A DNA stretch of 64,000 nucleotides from Cytospora piceicola (Eukaryota; Ascomycota; Sordariomycetes; Diaporthales; Cytosporaceae), in NCBI GenBank assembly GCA_023375675.1, contig JALQBC010000005.1:1-64000 (forward strand). The letters are read 5' to 3'. Positions 23,967 to 35,789 of the stretch are shown piece by piece (position 1 is the first letter of the stretch; each line of letters opens with the position of its first letter). The translations under genes and the position numbers were made by a program. The notes under the pieces are model-generated. The model saw only the letters and a list, made by a program, of their open reading frames with translations. It had not been told where the DNA came from and made no database searches.

Positions 23967-24668
23967 ATGATTATGTACCAAACTAAGACCATAGAAAATC
24001 AACTAGACACTACTACATCAGAGAAGATGACAAACCTGACAGAACTGCAGCCCTATCAGCGCGTCCTGTGGAACATCCTCTGCTGGAACTTCCCAGACGA
24101 GATATGCAGGGCCCTCGAAGACACCGAGCACGTCTATACCGACGAGCTGCACGGCCTATACGACATCCTGCAGTCTTCCCGCGGTAAGGGGCCCTCCTAC
24201 CTTATGGCCAGGCTCGCAGGCCTCTCCCAACTCATGTCAGCGGAGACCGTAAGCGCCCTGCACGCACTCAACATCACCGGCCCAATTGGGGAGTTCAAGA
24301 GCTCCGAAGCGGTGCGAGAGAGTAAGCCGTATTTCTATAGCCGCGAACGGGAAATGTTCTGGCGTACTGTTCTTGATTTGTTTGAGATGGAGTATCTCGG
24401 CAGCCATGCTGATGGCTCCATGCGAGAGACCGTATCTGACTTTCATGCGCTGCACATACTTTACAGGCTGGAGATGGAGGATAAGCGGTGCCGGCGGGAC
24501 GAGGATACGAATATCCAGAATCCGACACACTGTTGGTACCACGAGACGTCAGATCAGAATGTTGCGTGGTGCCTGAGGCGAGTTGCGCCACTTGTTGCCA
24601 AGCCGTGGAAGCTTGTCGCCCAGGAGGACGACGAAGATGAATTGGAGAGGATTGCGGAGCATCAGTAG
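23967..24668 (+). CDS. Conserved-looking hypothetical protein (233 aa)
   Basis: I do not recognise this family. It is a single-exon frame that begins in a good context (GGAAAATGA); a second in-frame ATG at 24027 would remove 20 residues. The product is acidic and mostly helical, with no signal peptide or membrane span. Aromatic-rich segments include QPYQRVLWNILCWNFPDE near the start and SREREMFWRTVLDLFEMEYLG in the middle, and it ends in an acidic tail (QEDDEDELERI). Codon usage (C/G-rich third positions) resembles the neighbouring real genes, which supports coding. It is followed 199 bp later by the 3' end of RFC3 on the other strand. Function unknown. Confidence 0.65.
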   Translation: MIMYQTKTIENQLDTTTSEKMTNLTELQPYQRVLWNILCWNFPDEICRALEDTEHVYTDELHGLYDILQSSRGKGPSYLMARLAGLSQLMSAETVSALHALNITGPIGEFKSSEAVRESKPYFYSREREMFWRTVLDLFEMEYLGSHADGSMRETVSDFHALHILYRLEMEDKRCRRDEDTNIQNPTHCWYHETSDQNVAWCLRRVAPLVAKPWKLVAQEDDEDELERIAEHQ

Positions 24669-24867
24669 GGCTGTCTATGGGACGTAAGGCGTGGATCAGG
24701 ACTTCATAGGCCTGTATGTAGAAATAAGCAAGGGTCTGCCAAACCTTGGCCAGCATGATGTTTTGGGTAGTCAAATACAAGTCCATATCCTCCTCAACGC
24801 CTCAAAATGCAAATCGTCAATTTTCCCGTCCAATGGTTTTTGAGACCTTGCTTTCTGCCACCCGTAC

Positions 24868-26160
24868 CTAGCCCATGAGCTCCACACCGTTCCGTATTAC
24901 TCCGACAACAGCGCCGGTCTGAACACCCTCCGCACCACCACCAGCCACTCTGTGCTCGATTTGGGACAGACCATCGAGCCAAGTGATCATCACCTCTGGC
25001 TTGACCTGCATCTTGCTAACCTCTTCCGACAGAGCCGTAATAATGTCAGCCAGCGCGAGACCCCTTGCGACTTTGAGAGTGTTAATCGTTGTCAGGCACG
25101 ACGTGACATCAGTGGTGGACAACAAGGTATGTAGGATGTCTTGGATAGCATCTGGTGGAGGCGCTGCGATGCAGTTGTAAATGGTCTCGACGGTGATGGT
25201 CTCCCGGACAATGTCCTTCTCGGCAACCTTTGGCGCGTTTCGTTCTTGTAAAGGTGTACCTTACAGCAGTTAGATCTTTGTGTCCTGACCTGGGATGGGG
25301 GCTTTGAGACTCACTTGATGCATGGCAAGCCTGCAGCACGTTCAACGCCCTCCGCATATCACCCTTGCTCAGCTTGACCAGAGAATCCGTAGCTTCAGAC
25401 ACGATCTTGACATTCTCTTCCTCGATGACCTTGTCCACCAGCACCCGTATATCCGCCTCCTTCAGCGGGCTGAATCTGAACCTCGTACATCGCGACAGCA
25501 ACGCTGGCGACAGCTTGTGCGAGTAGTTGGCGATGATACAGAACCGCGTGTTGGCCGTGTACTTTTCCATGATCCGTCGCAAGGCCATTTGCGCGGTGTT
25601 TGTCATGGCATCGGCTTCGTCTAGTATAATCAGCTTGTAGGCAGCGAGACTGTTTCCACTCCTGCCACCACCGCCCATGTTGAATATTTGTTTGGTAGAC
25701 GCAAAGGTCTTGATCTGCTCGCGCACGACATCAATGCCACGATCATCGGAAGCGTTCAGCTCCAACACCATCTGGCGCACGTTTTCGGCGCCATAAATGC
25801 GACGGGCAAGGGCTAGTATGGTAGAAGTCTTTCCTGTGCCTGGGGGGCCGTAGAGAAGAAGATGGGGAAGTCGGTTGGAGTCGACGAATTTGTTGATGGT
25901 TGCGAGAATGTCTTGGTGGCCGGAAACGTCGTCAAGAGTGGCAGGCCGGTACTTTTCGACCCTAAAAAAGCCCATACGTTAGCGAGCGCGAGAGCAGAAC
26001 GTCAATTAATGGGTAGTGCCTACCATGGCAAGCTGTCTTCGGCTTCAACAGGAAGATTGGCAGCACTCCGTTTGCCTTTGGCAGTGTTGTCCGACGAGAA
26101 GGTGACGTCCTTGGAAGGTACAGGGACGTCAATGTCCATGTCATCCTCGAAGTCGGACAT
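24868..26160 (-). CDS. RFC3: Replication factor C subunit 3 (clamp-loader small subunit)
   Basis: Predicted 391-aa nuclear AAA+ ATPase. With the other RFC subunits it opens PCNA and loads it onto primed DNA for replication and repair. Three exons (minus): 26160-26024, 25961-25315 and 25259-24868, totalling 392 codons. An acidic 45-residue N-terminal extension precedes [20 protein letters not shown], the family start. Then come Walker [27 protein letters not shown], Walker [11 protein letters not shown], the SRC arginine-finger box [13 protein letters not shown] and sensor-2 region [16 protein letters not shown]. The last exon gives the helical collar domain. Length and motif order fit fungal Rfc3 (human RFC5 group). 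Both introns have consensus donors. This is a core housekeeping gene and the best anchor in the window. Confidence 0.96.
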
Positions 26161-26586
26161 TTTGCGTTGGAGAATGTGAATACCTGTGGAAATACTCAAG
26201 AATATTGAAGGGAAATGGACATTAATAAAGTTGATCAGCTGGTTTCCTGGCCGTGATCTGGCTATCGACCGATTGTCTGTTTGATTGATCGTCTTGGCGG
26301 GGCAGCGAGCACAACGCGTCGCGTCAGAAAGTGAAGCCCAACGCGCACCCGCCACCAAGCACTGATGCACGGGCCAACTCTTATTTAGACCACACTACAA
26401 GGGCAGGAGGGCTACATGCGTGATTATGTAATACACAACAAGCCATCTCCTGTAGGCTCCTCCTTTTGGAATACTGTCGCATACCACTATGACATTAAAA
26501 AAAGTAAGCTACATAATGACCATTTAGCTTCAGCTGTCCTAGTTTACTCTATCCAGCGTCCGCCAATCCTTGCTTCGTTTCTTAAG
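26161..26586. other. Intergenic
   Basis: Promoter side of RFC3 and 3' flank of the Clr5-ankyrin gene. No further feature. Confidence 0.5.
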
Positions 26587-29500
26587 CTATACAGGAATTT
26601 GAATAAGACGTTGAGAGGTAGATGAGAGCCTCTGAAGTAGAAGAGAACAAGCCCGGTGGCCATTTTCCCGAGCTGCCGCCATTGCGCCTCGATACTCTTC
26701 CCTGGTGAAGGGCCGATCGGACGCATTACACAGTAACTCGATCATATCCAGTCGTCCATATCGTGCTGCATTGTCGATGGCAGAGTGTCCAAATACCTGA
26801 GATGGCTGGGCATTCACCAAGGCGCCGTGGTCCAGCAGGAGTTGTGCAATTTTCACCGAGCCGCTTTTGGCTGCCAACTGAAGTGCAGTCCCGCCTTCCT
26901 TGAATGCGGGATTTTCATTCACATCTGTGTGGCAATCCAGAAGAAGGCGTACAATTGGATAGCTCCCGACTTCACACGCTTTCTGCAAAGGCGTACGATT
27001 CAATCCTAACCTTGCTGCTTTGTGGACATCCGCATCCCTTTGGATTAAAAGACTCACTAAGGGTAGGCTCTTTGTCTCGATTGCTAGCAACAATGCTGTT
27101 TGCTGTCTTGATGCAGAAGAGCTGGGTTTGCTTGCTATGGCATTGATGTCCGCTCCAGCGTCTAGGAGTTTGGTCACCAAATCCAAACGAGTGTTCCCTT
27201 GCTTCGTAATTAAAGATCCAAGAACATTCAAGCGTTGCTCATAATTGATCTCTGAAGAACTGTTCACGTCCAGTTTGGCATCTAGACAACGGTCCAGAAG
27301 GTCGCCGTTGCCTATCTGAAGAACGTGATAGAACACACCAGCACCGAAGTTTGGAAGTCCATGGGGGTATCGTTTTCGAAACTCCTGAAATAGAAGACTG
27401 AGCAATTCTCTGTTATGTTTCATTGCATTCATGAATGCATTTTCGTTCGCCGGATCTGCACCGTGCTTGAGCAGATACTCCACCAAGTTTGAATCTCCAG
27501 TCAGCACAGCAGCACTGAGGGGAGATGGGCGGGTTGACCAGGCTGATCTGCAATTGATATTGATATCAGCACCCATGTAAACCAGGTCTTCAATGATAGA
27601 CATGTCTCCACGTTTCACTGCAACTGAAAGAGCGTCGTCGTGTCTGTCCATTGATATGCCGGTCTCCAATAATGCGGTTAAGAGGTGTTTGCTTCCGGAA
27701 GTCAGGACTTGTATGATGGTCGAACTGACTCGACTTTGAGCGCCGACAGCGAGAAGAGCCATTGCAACTTCCTCATTCCCGGCTCTGATGGCTAAAGCAA
27801 GAGCTCCAGAGGAATTCTTAATCCGTGGCACCGGAATCAGCTGAAAGAGCTTGTCGAGGTAAGCCATGTCCCCAACCTCGGAGACGGCATGTAGTGCGGC
27901 CTCGAGATGATCTCCATCCGGATGGCTGATTTCGGCCAGTGCCCCCTCCTTCTCAAGAAGAAGAATGAGCTCGTTGCTGCTTCCTCGTATTGCCTCCGCC
28001 AGTGGCGTTGTGATGAAATCTCGGAATCCTTCCGTGTCATATCTACCCCTCTTTGCTCGAATGCTCGCACTAATGCTTCCTCCTTTCTCAAGAAGAAACT
28101 GTACCATAATAAGACTCCCAGAGCTTACGGCTCCGACGAGCCCGTAATTCATCGCTCTTTGGCTCACGTACGGAATCAGCAGCTGAAGAACCTCCATGTT
28201 CGTTTTCTTTGCTGCGTATAGCATCACCGACTCGAACGGGGGGGGTTGCAGAGGTCCCAGGCCGGCGCTGCGCATGCAGTGGCTGTCATGGACATCTTGG
28301 CATGCGTGTAGGAGTTGTCGGACCACCTTCAAACTCAGGTCCTTGCCAAGGTACTTGGTGGCATCAGCGAGAATACTCTCAGAGCTAGTGTACAACCCGT
28401 GTTCAAGGCAGCGAGTATGTTCTGCTGGAGAGAGCCTCGACATGAGCCGATCCACCACGTCCTCGGCTCCCCAACGGATAGCAGCTCCCAGAAGGTCAGC
28501 ACGCACGATTGCGCCCGAACACAAAATGACGTCGACGAGCAACGGGTCAACCGGTACGTAGTCACCCCACTTGCGGATGGCGTGTTCGAGTGCACCCTGG
28601 TGTGAAAAACGATCGGCCTCCCCGTAAGTTTTGTTGACATCTGCACCTGCTTCCACCAGGCATCTTGTAACCTCGAGGTGATGCAAACCAGCTGCTTTCT
28701 CAACAGGGGTAAGATCATCAATTTTAGCGTTGGGATCAGCGAGCTGGTTTTGTAAAAGGAAGCGGGTGACTGTCGAGTCGCCGGCCTCAATGGCGGCTCT
28801 GAAGACCGACTCTGCAAGGGCGTAAGAGAAGATGTCAGGGGCTTCTTGCAAATACTTCAAGATGCGAGATCTGATATTCTCATTTTGACCAATAAAAATC
28901 ATGATCGCTTCGACGGGAATATTTTCAAGTCCAGCAAAGTTGTTGCCGATGGAAGAGAGAAACAGTCCAACAAATCTGTCGGTGAACATGTTATCTCCGC
29001 TCATGGAATGGAGAGACTGCCCACGCCAATCCTGGGCAGTATCATCAAGCAGGCGAGACTGTAGCGACTCTAGCAACTCTTCGCCGGTAGGCAATGCTTT
29101 CAATCTTTCAAAAAGAGGTCCTTGCCGAGTCATAACAGAGACAGTGCTCTCAAGTAGTAGCCGCGCGAGGTGTAGGTCATCGGACTCAGCGACTAAATGG
29201 CGAGAAACTGTGCTGCATTGGTTTTGGCGATCGTTGGTGGCAGGAGTAGTACTTCTCGGACTCCATGGCATCACTGCTATTAGTGTCAGTGAATTGAAGG
29301 CACAGCCTCAAGGAACCGAAGAGTGATCCAGTCAGATTTACTAGGGCTTTCAATACGGAACACATACTCTGTGATTCTTCGTTGTGTTGCATGCCGAAGT
29401 AAGGAGGACCTTCAGCCCATTCCCAGTTGAGCTCGAAACTGGTAAGTTGTGGCGAGGCCATGAACTCGTACGACAAGTCTGTGATGAAGTGGAATTCGGG

Positions 29501-30724
29501 AGACCTGATCATATCTGTTTCACCAACAGACCAAGATGAAGAGACTGACTTATCAGTCAGATCACCTGATGAAGGTACATGTACTATGCTGGAAGTAAGG
29601 TCCGTAGTTTGCTGGTGGCTGGTTGGACGTGTGGTGTTGGAGGGGATTGTAGCGGGAATAGTCTGTGCATCTCTGTCACTGAGGGATACCCCTGGGTCGA
29701 TAGTGGGCCCCTCCTTGGCTGGACTGTTATTATTCGAAGTACCTAGCACATGTAGGCCTCTCTCTAGAGACATCTCAGTTGTTCCAGGTGATGACGGCGG
29801 TAAACCAACATGAGAACGACCCACTGTCGACGAGGCTTCGTGGGTACCGAGCAGATTAATATCTGATCCTATAGGGCCTCGTGATCCGGTACCGTCTTGG
29901 GGAGCTGAGAGAACCGTAGGCAGCTCCAAGCCATCTGGAGTGGTTTGTGGGGCTTGGGATCTATCTTCCGTTGTTGTAGACCGGTAGGTCGACGCTGAGA
30001 ACTGGTCGCCGACTGGTGGATCCGCGTAATTCATTGAGATTGGTACTGTTTGGGAGTCCTGTGTGTTCCCAGAAGGCCCATCGCATATCGGAGGCAATGC
30101 GGACAGGCTGGGGCTTACAGAGTGTTCTTCGCCATTATATCTAGACCATTGACCATCTAATCCACAGACTTCAATGACAACATGGGCATATCGTCTGTTG
30201 AATATATCTGGAGGAAACTTAGAACCGAAATTCCACATCATTCAACATCTGTGATGACATACCTTGACAGTGATCAGGAGGTTGGATCTCTGGGACCTTT
30301 CCAGAGCAATCGGACTTCATGTAACGTCGAGCCCGATTGATCCTGTCGGCATCCATGATTTGGCCTGACACCCTTGGGCGAGCCTTAATGCCACGAGCAC
30401 GAAGTTCATCGATCTTAGCCAATACCAATTTCCACTCATGCTTTTTGAGATTCTTGGGTTCCCATTTTCTGAATTGGGCTTCATATTGCGATGGGCTTCA
30501 CCGGCTAGCGGTTAGTTACCCTTATATCATGTTGCGGTGTTGTCAAAAGAGTTCAGTGTGCCATCTTACCTCGCGGAGAAATTGTGTTCATCCTTCATCA
30601 CCTGGATGAGGTTTCTTGCGCCTTGATTGCTTCTCAGAGGCAGCCCACCATGGTAGTGTCCTAAGATCGTGGACTTGTGGTGTTCCCACTGGGTCCGTGT
30701 GATTGGTCTGGACCGGGACGACAT
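26587..30724 (-). CDS. Clr5-domain ankyrin-repeat protein (1305 aa)
   Basis: Four exons on the minus strand: 30724-30570, 30495-30263, 30207-29368 and 29276-26587, summing to 1306 codons. The N-terminal 75 residues form a Clr5 domain (PF14420), spanning TRTQWEHHKSTILGHYHG and, across the first intron, ASPSQYEAQFRKWEPKN. A Ser/Thr/Pro-rich, probably disordered linker of about 270 residues follows. The C-terminal 700 residues are ankyrin repeats, for example TPVEKAAGLHHLEVTRCLVE, GADINAIASKP, and the well-formed final ones TPLQKACEVGSYPIVRLLLD and TALQLAAKSGSVKIAQLLLD. Clr5 is named after a fission-yeast silencing factor; in filamentous fungi the domain is often fused to ankyrin or TPR repeats. 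The protein is likely nuclear or cytosolic and protein-binding. No catalytic domain is visible. Confidence 0.88.
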
Positions 30725-31680
30725 CTTGTGCTGTTCCAATGGCTGGATAAAGTCAAGAGAGCCGAGGGCGCAAAGAGCAAGATGCTTGTGTTCGGCCCCA
30801 ATATTTGTCTATTCGGCCGGATGTTGAATGCGTTTGTCAAATGCTCAGATACCGACTGGGTCACAGCAATTATATATGGATCCAGACAATGTCGGGTCAA
30901 ATCCCATCTCAAGGCTTGGTCTTCATGTTTTGTCGGGTTTTGCCAGGTTTTGCGGGGTTTTGCCAGGTTTTGTCAAGGCGAAAGTTTGCCTCGTCTTTTC
31001 CTCTTACGGTTAAGAAGATGCATTATATTGATGGTCTTGTGTTACTCCAGGGGTCATGTACCAAGGTACACATGGTTCGCGCACTGCTGGAAACAATATA
31101 TGTCATATGATAGGCCAGTAGACGACACAGCCACTTGCTATATTTTGTCATCGCATCAGGTTTTGTCACCATATATGAGATTTTGTCGGTCTTGATGCGA
31201 AGGATATTTCCAACCCTAGGCATTTCGCCCCCCTCCCCCGGAAAGGCTATGTTACATATGTATATTTACCTATTGGAAGTTCAGTCAGGACATGTGGAGC
31301 TTTTCGAATATTTCTCCTTTACCTGATTGCTGGTGTTTGGTATCGGAAATTGTTTTGGCACTTTTATATGATGACAGAACCTGGAGGAGAGACAATATTA
31401 TCCTTATCACAGTCCAGGTGATTCTTGGACAAAGTCGGAATCTGGAATTGTATAAGTATTGTTGATATTCGACATATACAGATGGACTGATTTGTTTGAA
31501 TCTTCAACCATCACTTTCGATTTCACAGCATCTGAACCCTGTTGCACAATTCCAGCCGATCTTGTCATCTCCAAACTGTCCCTTTTCTACTCAGCATTGC
31601 CATCACGCTGTAATTTGCTCCGGTAGCCTGACAACATCCCTGGGAGAATCTACCTTTATCCCCTTCCCGAATATTAAAAC
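30725..31680. other. Intergenic with a 10-bp tandem repeat
   Basis: Upstream of the Clr5-ankyrin gene. Noncoding, with the repeat array at 30927-30976 and no gene. Confidence 0.5.
30927..30976. repeat. Five 10-bp tandem repeats, GTTTTGNNNN
   Basis: Five consecutive units of exactly 10 bp share GTTTTG and differ only in the last four bases (TCGG, CCAG, CGGG, CCAG, TCAA). They lie about 200 bp upstream of the Clr5-ankyrin start, and isolated GTTTTGTC/ATTTTGTC words recur up to 31190. The one-turn helical periodicity could present one face to a protein; this is inference. Confidence 0.8.
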
Positions 31681-31998
31681 ATGTCTACCTCCAACACCGC
31701 CAGCGCTAGAACCGACCAAACTGACAAGTACGTTTGGAACCCTACCTCTTGGAAATCCGTGGGTACTGATATTCGTGGCATACGTATTAGAGGCGAGTTT
31801 CCATCATTTGTTATGATGGAGAACTACCTCGACTCTCAGCCGACCATCACTGAGCATATCATGATGGCGGGTGAATGTAGTCATGCCCAGGTGGGTAGAC
31901 GGAAGCTGACCACGAAGGCTAAAAATGAAAAAAGAACCAAGGCCCAGAAGGCAGTAGAGGAATTTGAGAAGGCTTGGGGCCAAAATATTGCAAAGTAG
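31681..31998 (+). CDS. Possible small hypothetical protein (105 aa)
   Basis: An open frame with a favourable start context (AAAACATGTC). The product has a Trp/aromatic N-terminal part (KYVWNPTSWKSVGTDIRG) and a Lys/Glu-rich helical tail (KAKNEKRTKAQKAVEEFEKAW), which looks like a real protein rather than a random frame. There is no signal peptide, domain or recognised relative. A frame immediately downstream (31974-32405) is a different reading frame with no link by a convincing intron. Confidence is limited by the short length and by isolation in a long gene-poor stretch. Confidence 0.35.
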   Translation: MSTSNTASARTDQTDKYVWNPTSWKSVGTDIRGIRIRGEFPSFVMMENYLDSQPTITEHIMMAGECSHAQVGRRKLTTKAKNEKRTKAQKAVEEFEKAWGQNIAK

Positions 31999-33709
31999 TA
32001 TCTGGGAACGCAGTGTTCACGGAGGTGGATCATATCAATTTAGTTCCCCTTGTACTTCCACATGTATCTCGTATCATTTATCTTCTCTGGGTATTTGATG
32101 ATATAGGTCGCGATGGTATTCCTCTGCGGCGAATAAAGCAAGGACAGAAACGCGGTGTACTGGAGTTTCTTGTAAATTCAGATGATTTTTGTGGTTGTGT
32201 TTCCTTTTTTTCTCTTATATACTTAGGTAATCTTCCTTATGTTCGGTTCTTTGGTAATTACAACTGCACAATGCAAGATATGGAGTGGCGGACTATATCT
32301 GCTAATGCTTTTCAAGTGGACGGAATTACCAGTTTTTGTGTAAAAGAATATGGCTCTGACCATTGTTTAGCAGGTGCCTCCAAGACCTCTCCAGTTTTGA
32401 CATGAAACCCAACCTCCTAAGCCACATCTGAGTTCCCCTCGGACATTTTAGAAACTGGTAACATCCTATATAGGTTTGAAGTTAACCAAATTGGATACAT
32501 GCGACCATACCCAGTGGAAAATTCGGGATCCCGTCCGCTCTCCCATAGACAAGCCGCTGAGGGCTGGATTAGTAGTTGGGTCGGTGACGACCAGCGAATA
32601 CCCGGTGTTGCATGTTATTTTTGCCTTTTTGCCGTTCTTTGCCATTTTTATCCTACCACTGTTTCTATATCAATGTATTGTCCCCCTTGTAAATTGACTC
32701 CCGGCTATACCGTTGTTGTTGTTTTTTGTTTTTTTCTTGATTAGAACCGCTCCACAGGATGACCAGAATCTGGCATTGAACCTGGGGAGCTCCCACTAGA
32801 CGAACGACCCACCCCCCTTCTCAAGTGCCTGAGTGCCTGGGCCAATCTCCAGAAGCCAATGACCCCACGTGGAGGCTGTGGCGAGAGGGAGACAACCTTG
32901 AGAAGAAAAGCGGTACATCGGGCGGGAAGGAGGACGACTGCCGACTGCGTGATTATTGTCCACCTTCCAAATACGGCACACCTGGGCAGCATTATTTACA
33001 TCGAGCGACCTTTTGGTGCTGGCATTGAAAGTATGTCCCATGTGAATCTCAACTGTACCTCTTGACCGGGATTCCGACATCGAGTGGTTTTGTATCTTTG
33101 CGTTCAATTCTACCAGACGGGATCCCAATCACGGACGAAGGACATAAATGTCCTAACCCTCTGAAATCTCCTTGATCTGAGAAGAAGTCACTGGGGCACC
33201 TCAACTGTCAGGTCCGATATACTTAGGCATGCAGATAACATTCCGCACCAGGTGGGGGGACTAGCATAAAGTCTCAAGTCACCACGCGACTTGTACACAC
33301 ACACCTGGGCAGCTTGACCAGTCAGTGCAACCCTGAACCAGCTGCATCCCCCGCCCGCCATCCGTCCCATTATGGCGTTTAGTATTGGGAGGCGTGCACT
33401 GCCTGATCATAGTCATAAAGGTTGCATTCTGCACTCCCGGCGAACCAAATGTCCTCGTGCGCTCGTATATTTGCATCAGGAACCCTGGACTGGCATGAGA
33501 GCGCCACCACCATCAACTCCCCAAAATTTTGATTTGGAAGTCCTCACCCGACGACGGCATGGACTACAGTCAGACGGGCCTATAAGTCCTCTTCTGTCTT
33601 CCTCAAGACAAAGTTCTGGTTGACTCTTGCCTTCCCACCATTGGTGTGCTAGAACGAGCCGATCGGGATCATCCCTCCCTTCGTTTCATCCATTTGAGAA
33701 ACATCAGCC
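31999..33709. other. Intergenic, 5' region of the acid phosphatase gene
   Basis: Noncoding apart from unsupported frames of about 140 codons or less. Pyrimidine-rich DNA near 33560-33700 probably forms the phosphatase promoter and 5' UTR. Confidence 0.45.
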
Positions 33710-35017
33710 ATGAAGTCTTACACCCTCGCCCTCTTGGCTACGGCCACAGGTTCTACCTTGGCGCAGGAGTACTACTCGTACACAGCCACCTCCACGGCGG
33801 CCGTCTATGCTGCCCAGGCCACCGCGAAAACTTTGAGCCCTGTCAGCAATGTAAAGGGCAAGGCTTTCGACCGCATTGCCATCATCTGGAACGAGAACAC
33901 GGATTATGACTTGGCTGTTGGCGACCGTAGGTAACACCCACCCACGTTCGTGGGAAGCGCTCCCTCTGGCATCGCCGAATACGTGACTAAAATCGTCGCA
34001 GCCAACCTGGCCTGGCTGGCCACCAAGGGTATTACCCTAGAGAACTACTTCGCAGTCACCCACCCCTCCGAGCCGAACTATGTCGCTTCTCACGGAGGTG
34101 ATTATTTCGGGATGGATAATGACAAGCAACACTTCATCGATGCCAACGTCTCCTCTATCGTCGACCTGCTCGAGGCGAACAACATCTCGTGGGGCGAGTA
34201 CCAAGAGGACCTGCCATATTCTGGCTTCGAGGGTTACGCCTGGGTCAACCAAGACTCTGGTGCTAACGACTATGTCCGGAAGCACAATCCTGCCGTCATC
34301 TACGACAAGAACGCTGGAGAAGCCGACCGTCTGGCCGTCATCAAAAACATGACCTTGTTCTACGAGGACCTCGAGAATGACACCCTGCCGCAGTGGATGT
34401 TCATCACCCCCAACATGACATCCGACGGACACGACACCTCCGTCACCGTTGCTGGGGAGTGGACCCGCAACTTCCTCGAGCCCCTCCTGAACGACACCAG
34501 GTTCATGAAGAACACCTTGGTCCTCATCACCTTCGACGAGAACTCCTCGTACGCGCTCCAGAACCGCGTCCTGGCCATCCTCATCGGCGACGCCGTCCCC
34601 TCACACCTCGTCGGCACCACCGACTCGAACTTCTACAACCACTACTCGGAAATCGCTACCGTCGAGGCCAACTGGGGCCTGCATACGCTGGGCCGGTGGG
34701 ACGTCGGCGCCAACGTCTTCTCGTTCGTCGCCGAACAGACGGGCGATATCGTCAGGCAGTGGTGTAACACGTCTGCTACGCTCAGCTCTACGTACTATAA
34801 CGAGAGCTACGACGGTGTCTTCAACAGTGATGCGTCGTACCCCGTCTACCCTGCACCTAACCTGAATATCACGAGTCCCAGCGGCAGGACTGTTTTCCCG
34901 GATATCGCAGACACGTGGGCGAACAGCTCGAGCCCGGATTACTACTCGAACACTATCGAAGTGCCAGACCGTCTGCACCCTCCGGCTGGGTACAGCGGTG
35001 GTGGTTACGCGGATTAG
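33710..35017 (+). CDS. Secreted acid phosphatase, phosphoesterase family (PF04185)
   Basis: Predicted 410-aa secreted enzyme that releases phosphate from organic esters; fungal relatives are the phosphate-repressible acid phosphatases. Two exons: 33710-33926 and 34002-35017. The signal peptide is MKSYTLALLATATGSTLA. The metal-dependent phosphoesterase core starts FDRIAIIWNENTDYDLA and, after the 75-bp intron, continues DPNLAWLATKGITLENYF. Active-site regions include THPSEPNYVASHGGDYFGMD, then NMTSDGHDTSVTVAGEW and VLITFDENSSY, containing the expected Asp/His/Glu metal ligands. Many N-glycosylation sequons (NVSS, NISW, NMTL, NDTL, NTSA) fit secretion. Strong C at third codon positions suggests high expression. 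Phosphate control is inferred from the family. Confidence 0.92.
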
Positions 35018-35789
35018 GGGTTGGGGACAGATGTGGAAGGCAAGGACGGACACTCTAGTTATGAATAGACGAGGACGTTTAGACAATTCTGAGTGAATAA
35101 TCTTCTCCCAGTGGACACATACGCCGTCGAGTTCATGACGAGTAGTGGTTAAACGAGAGCCTGTCCAATGGCAATTTCAACATGTGACTCTTATCCATCT
35201 GACTTGCACAGTCATTTCTGGTCCCTTGCATACTTTCCCTTGCAGGCCATCTTGGCCATGTAGAACAAGTGGGCAGCGAGACCGCCGGTGGTCAAGTACG
35301 GTACATATGTGCAGAACGCGACACAAGCCCTTCCATATGCCACAATCTGTCGGTCTAGCTCCCACCCCTAGCCTTGATCCGGGCGGCCCCATGTGCGACA
35401 ACCTCGTGCACGGTGGCTTGCGGGTTAGCCCGCGGGGCACTACTTGCTTTTCGAGTACAAGTATCACAAGTACAGCACTAGTAGTTAGGCTAAGAGGCTG
35501 GACGACCCAAAAAGACAAGACAGGAAAACAATCACTTAGACCTAAGATTTGATCTTATGAAAGTCTGTACCCGCCAGTGAAGTGCCATGGCCTCGACTTC
35601 GAGCGGCTTGGTGACGTCCCTCAGGCCGATGCCAGGTGGCAGTGAGCTTGATGCTGGTAACCAGTACCGCTCCTAGCAGCTGCCTCCGCCACCGCAGCAA
35701 AGTGCACGGCGCGTTTTGAAACCGGGTGCGCGCGAAGGCCCATGGCGGTGATATGACTGTCCCCTGACCCTGCTGGCCGTTGGCATGCC
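35018..35789. other. Intergenic
   Basis: Noncoding 3' flank of the phosphatase gene; nothing recognised. Confidence 0.45.

Noticed and set aside
31974..32405. 143-codon frame after the 105-aa frame
   Set aside because: Different frame with no convincing intron linking it; AT-rich and hydrophobic by composition.
32741..33128. Minus-strand frames of 83-110 codons
   Set aside because: No domain and codon use unlike neighbouring genes.
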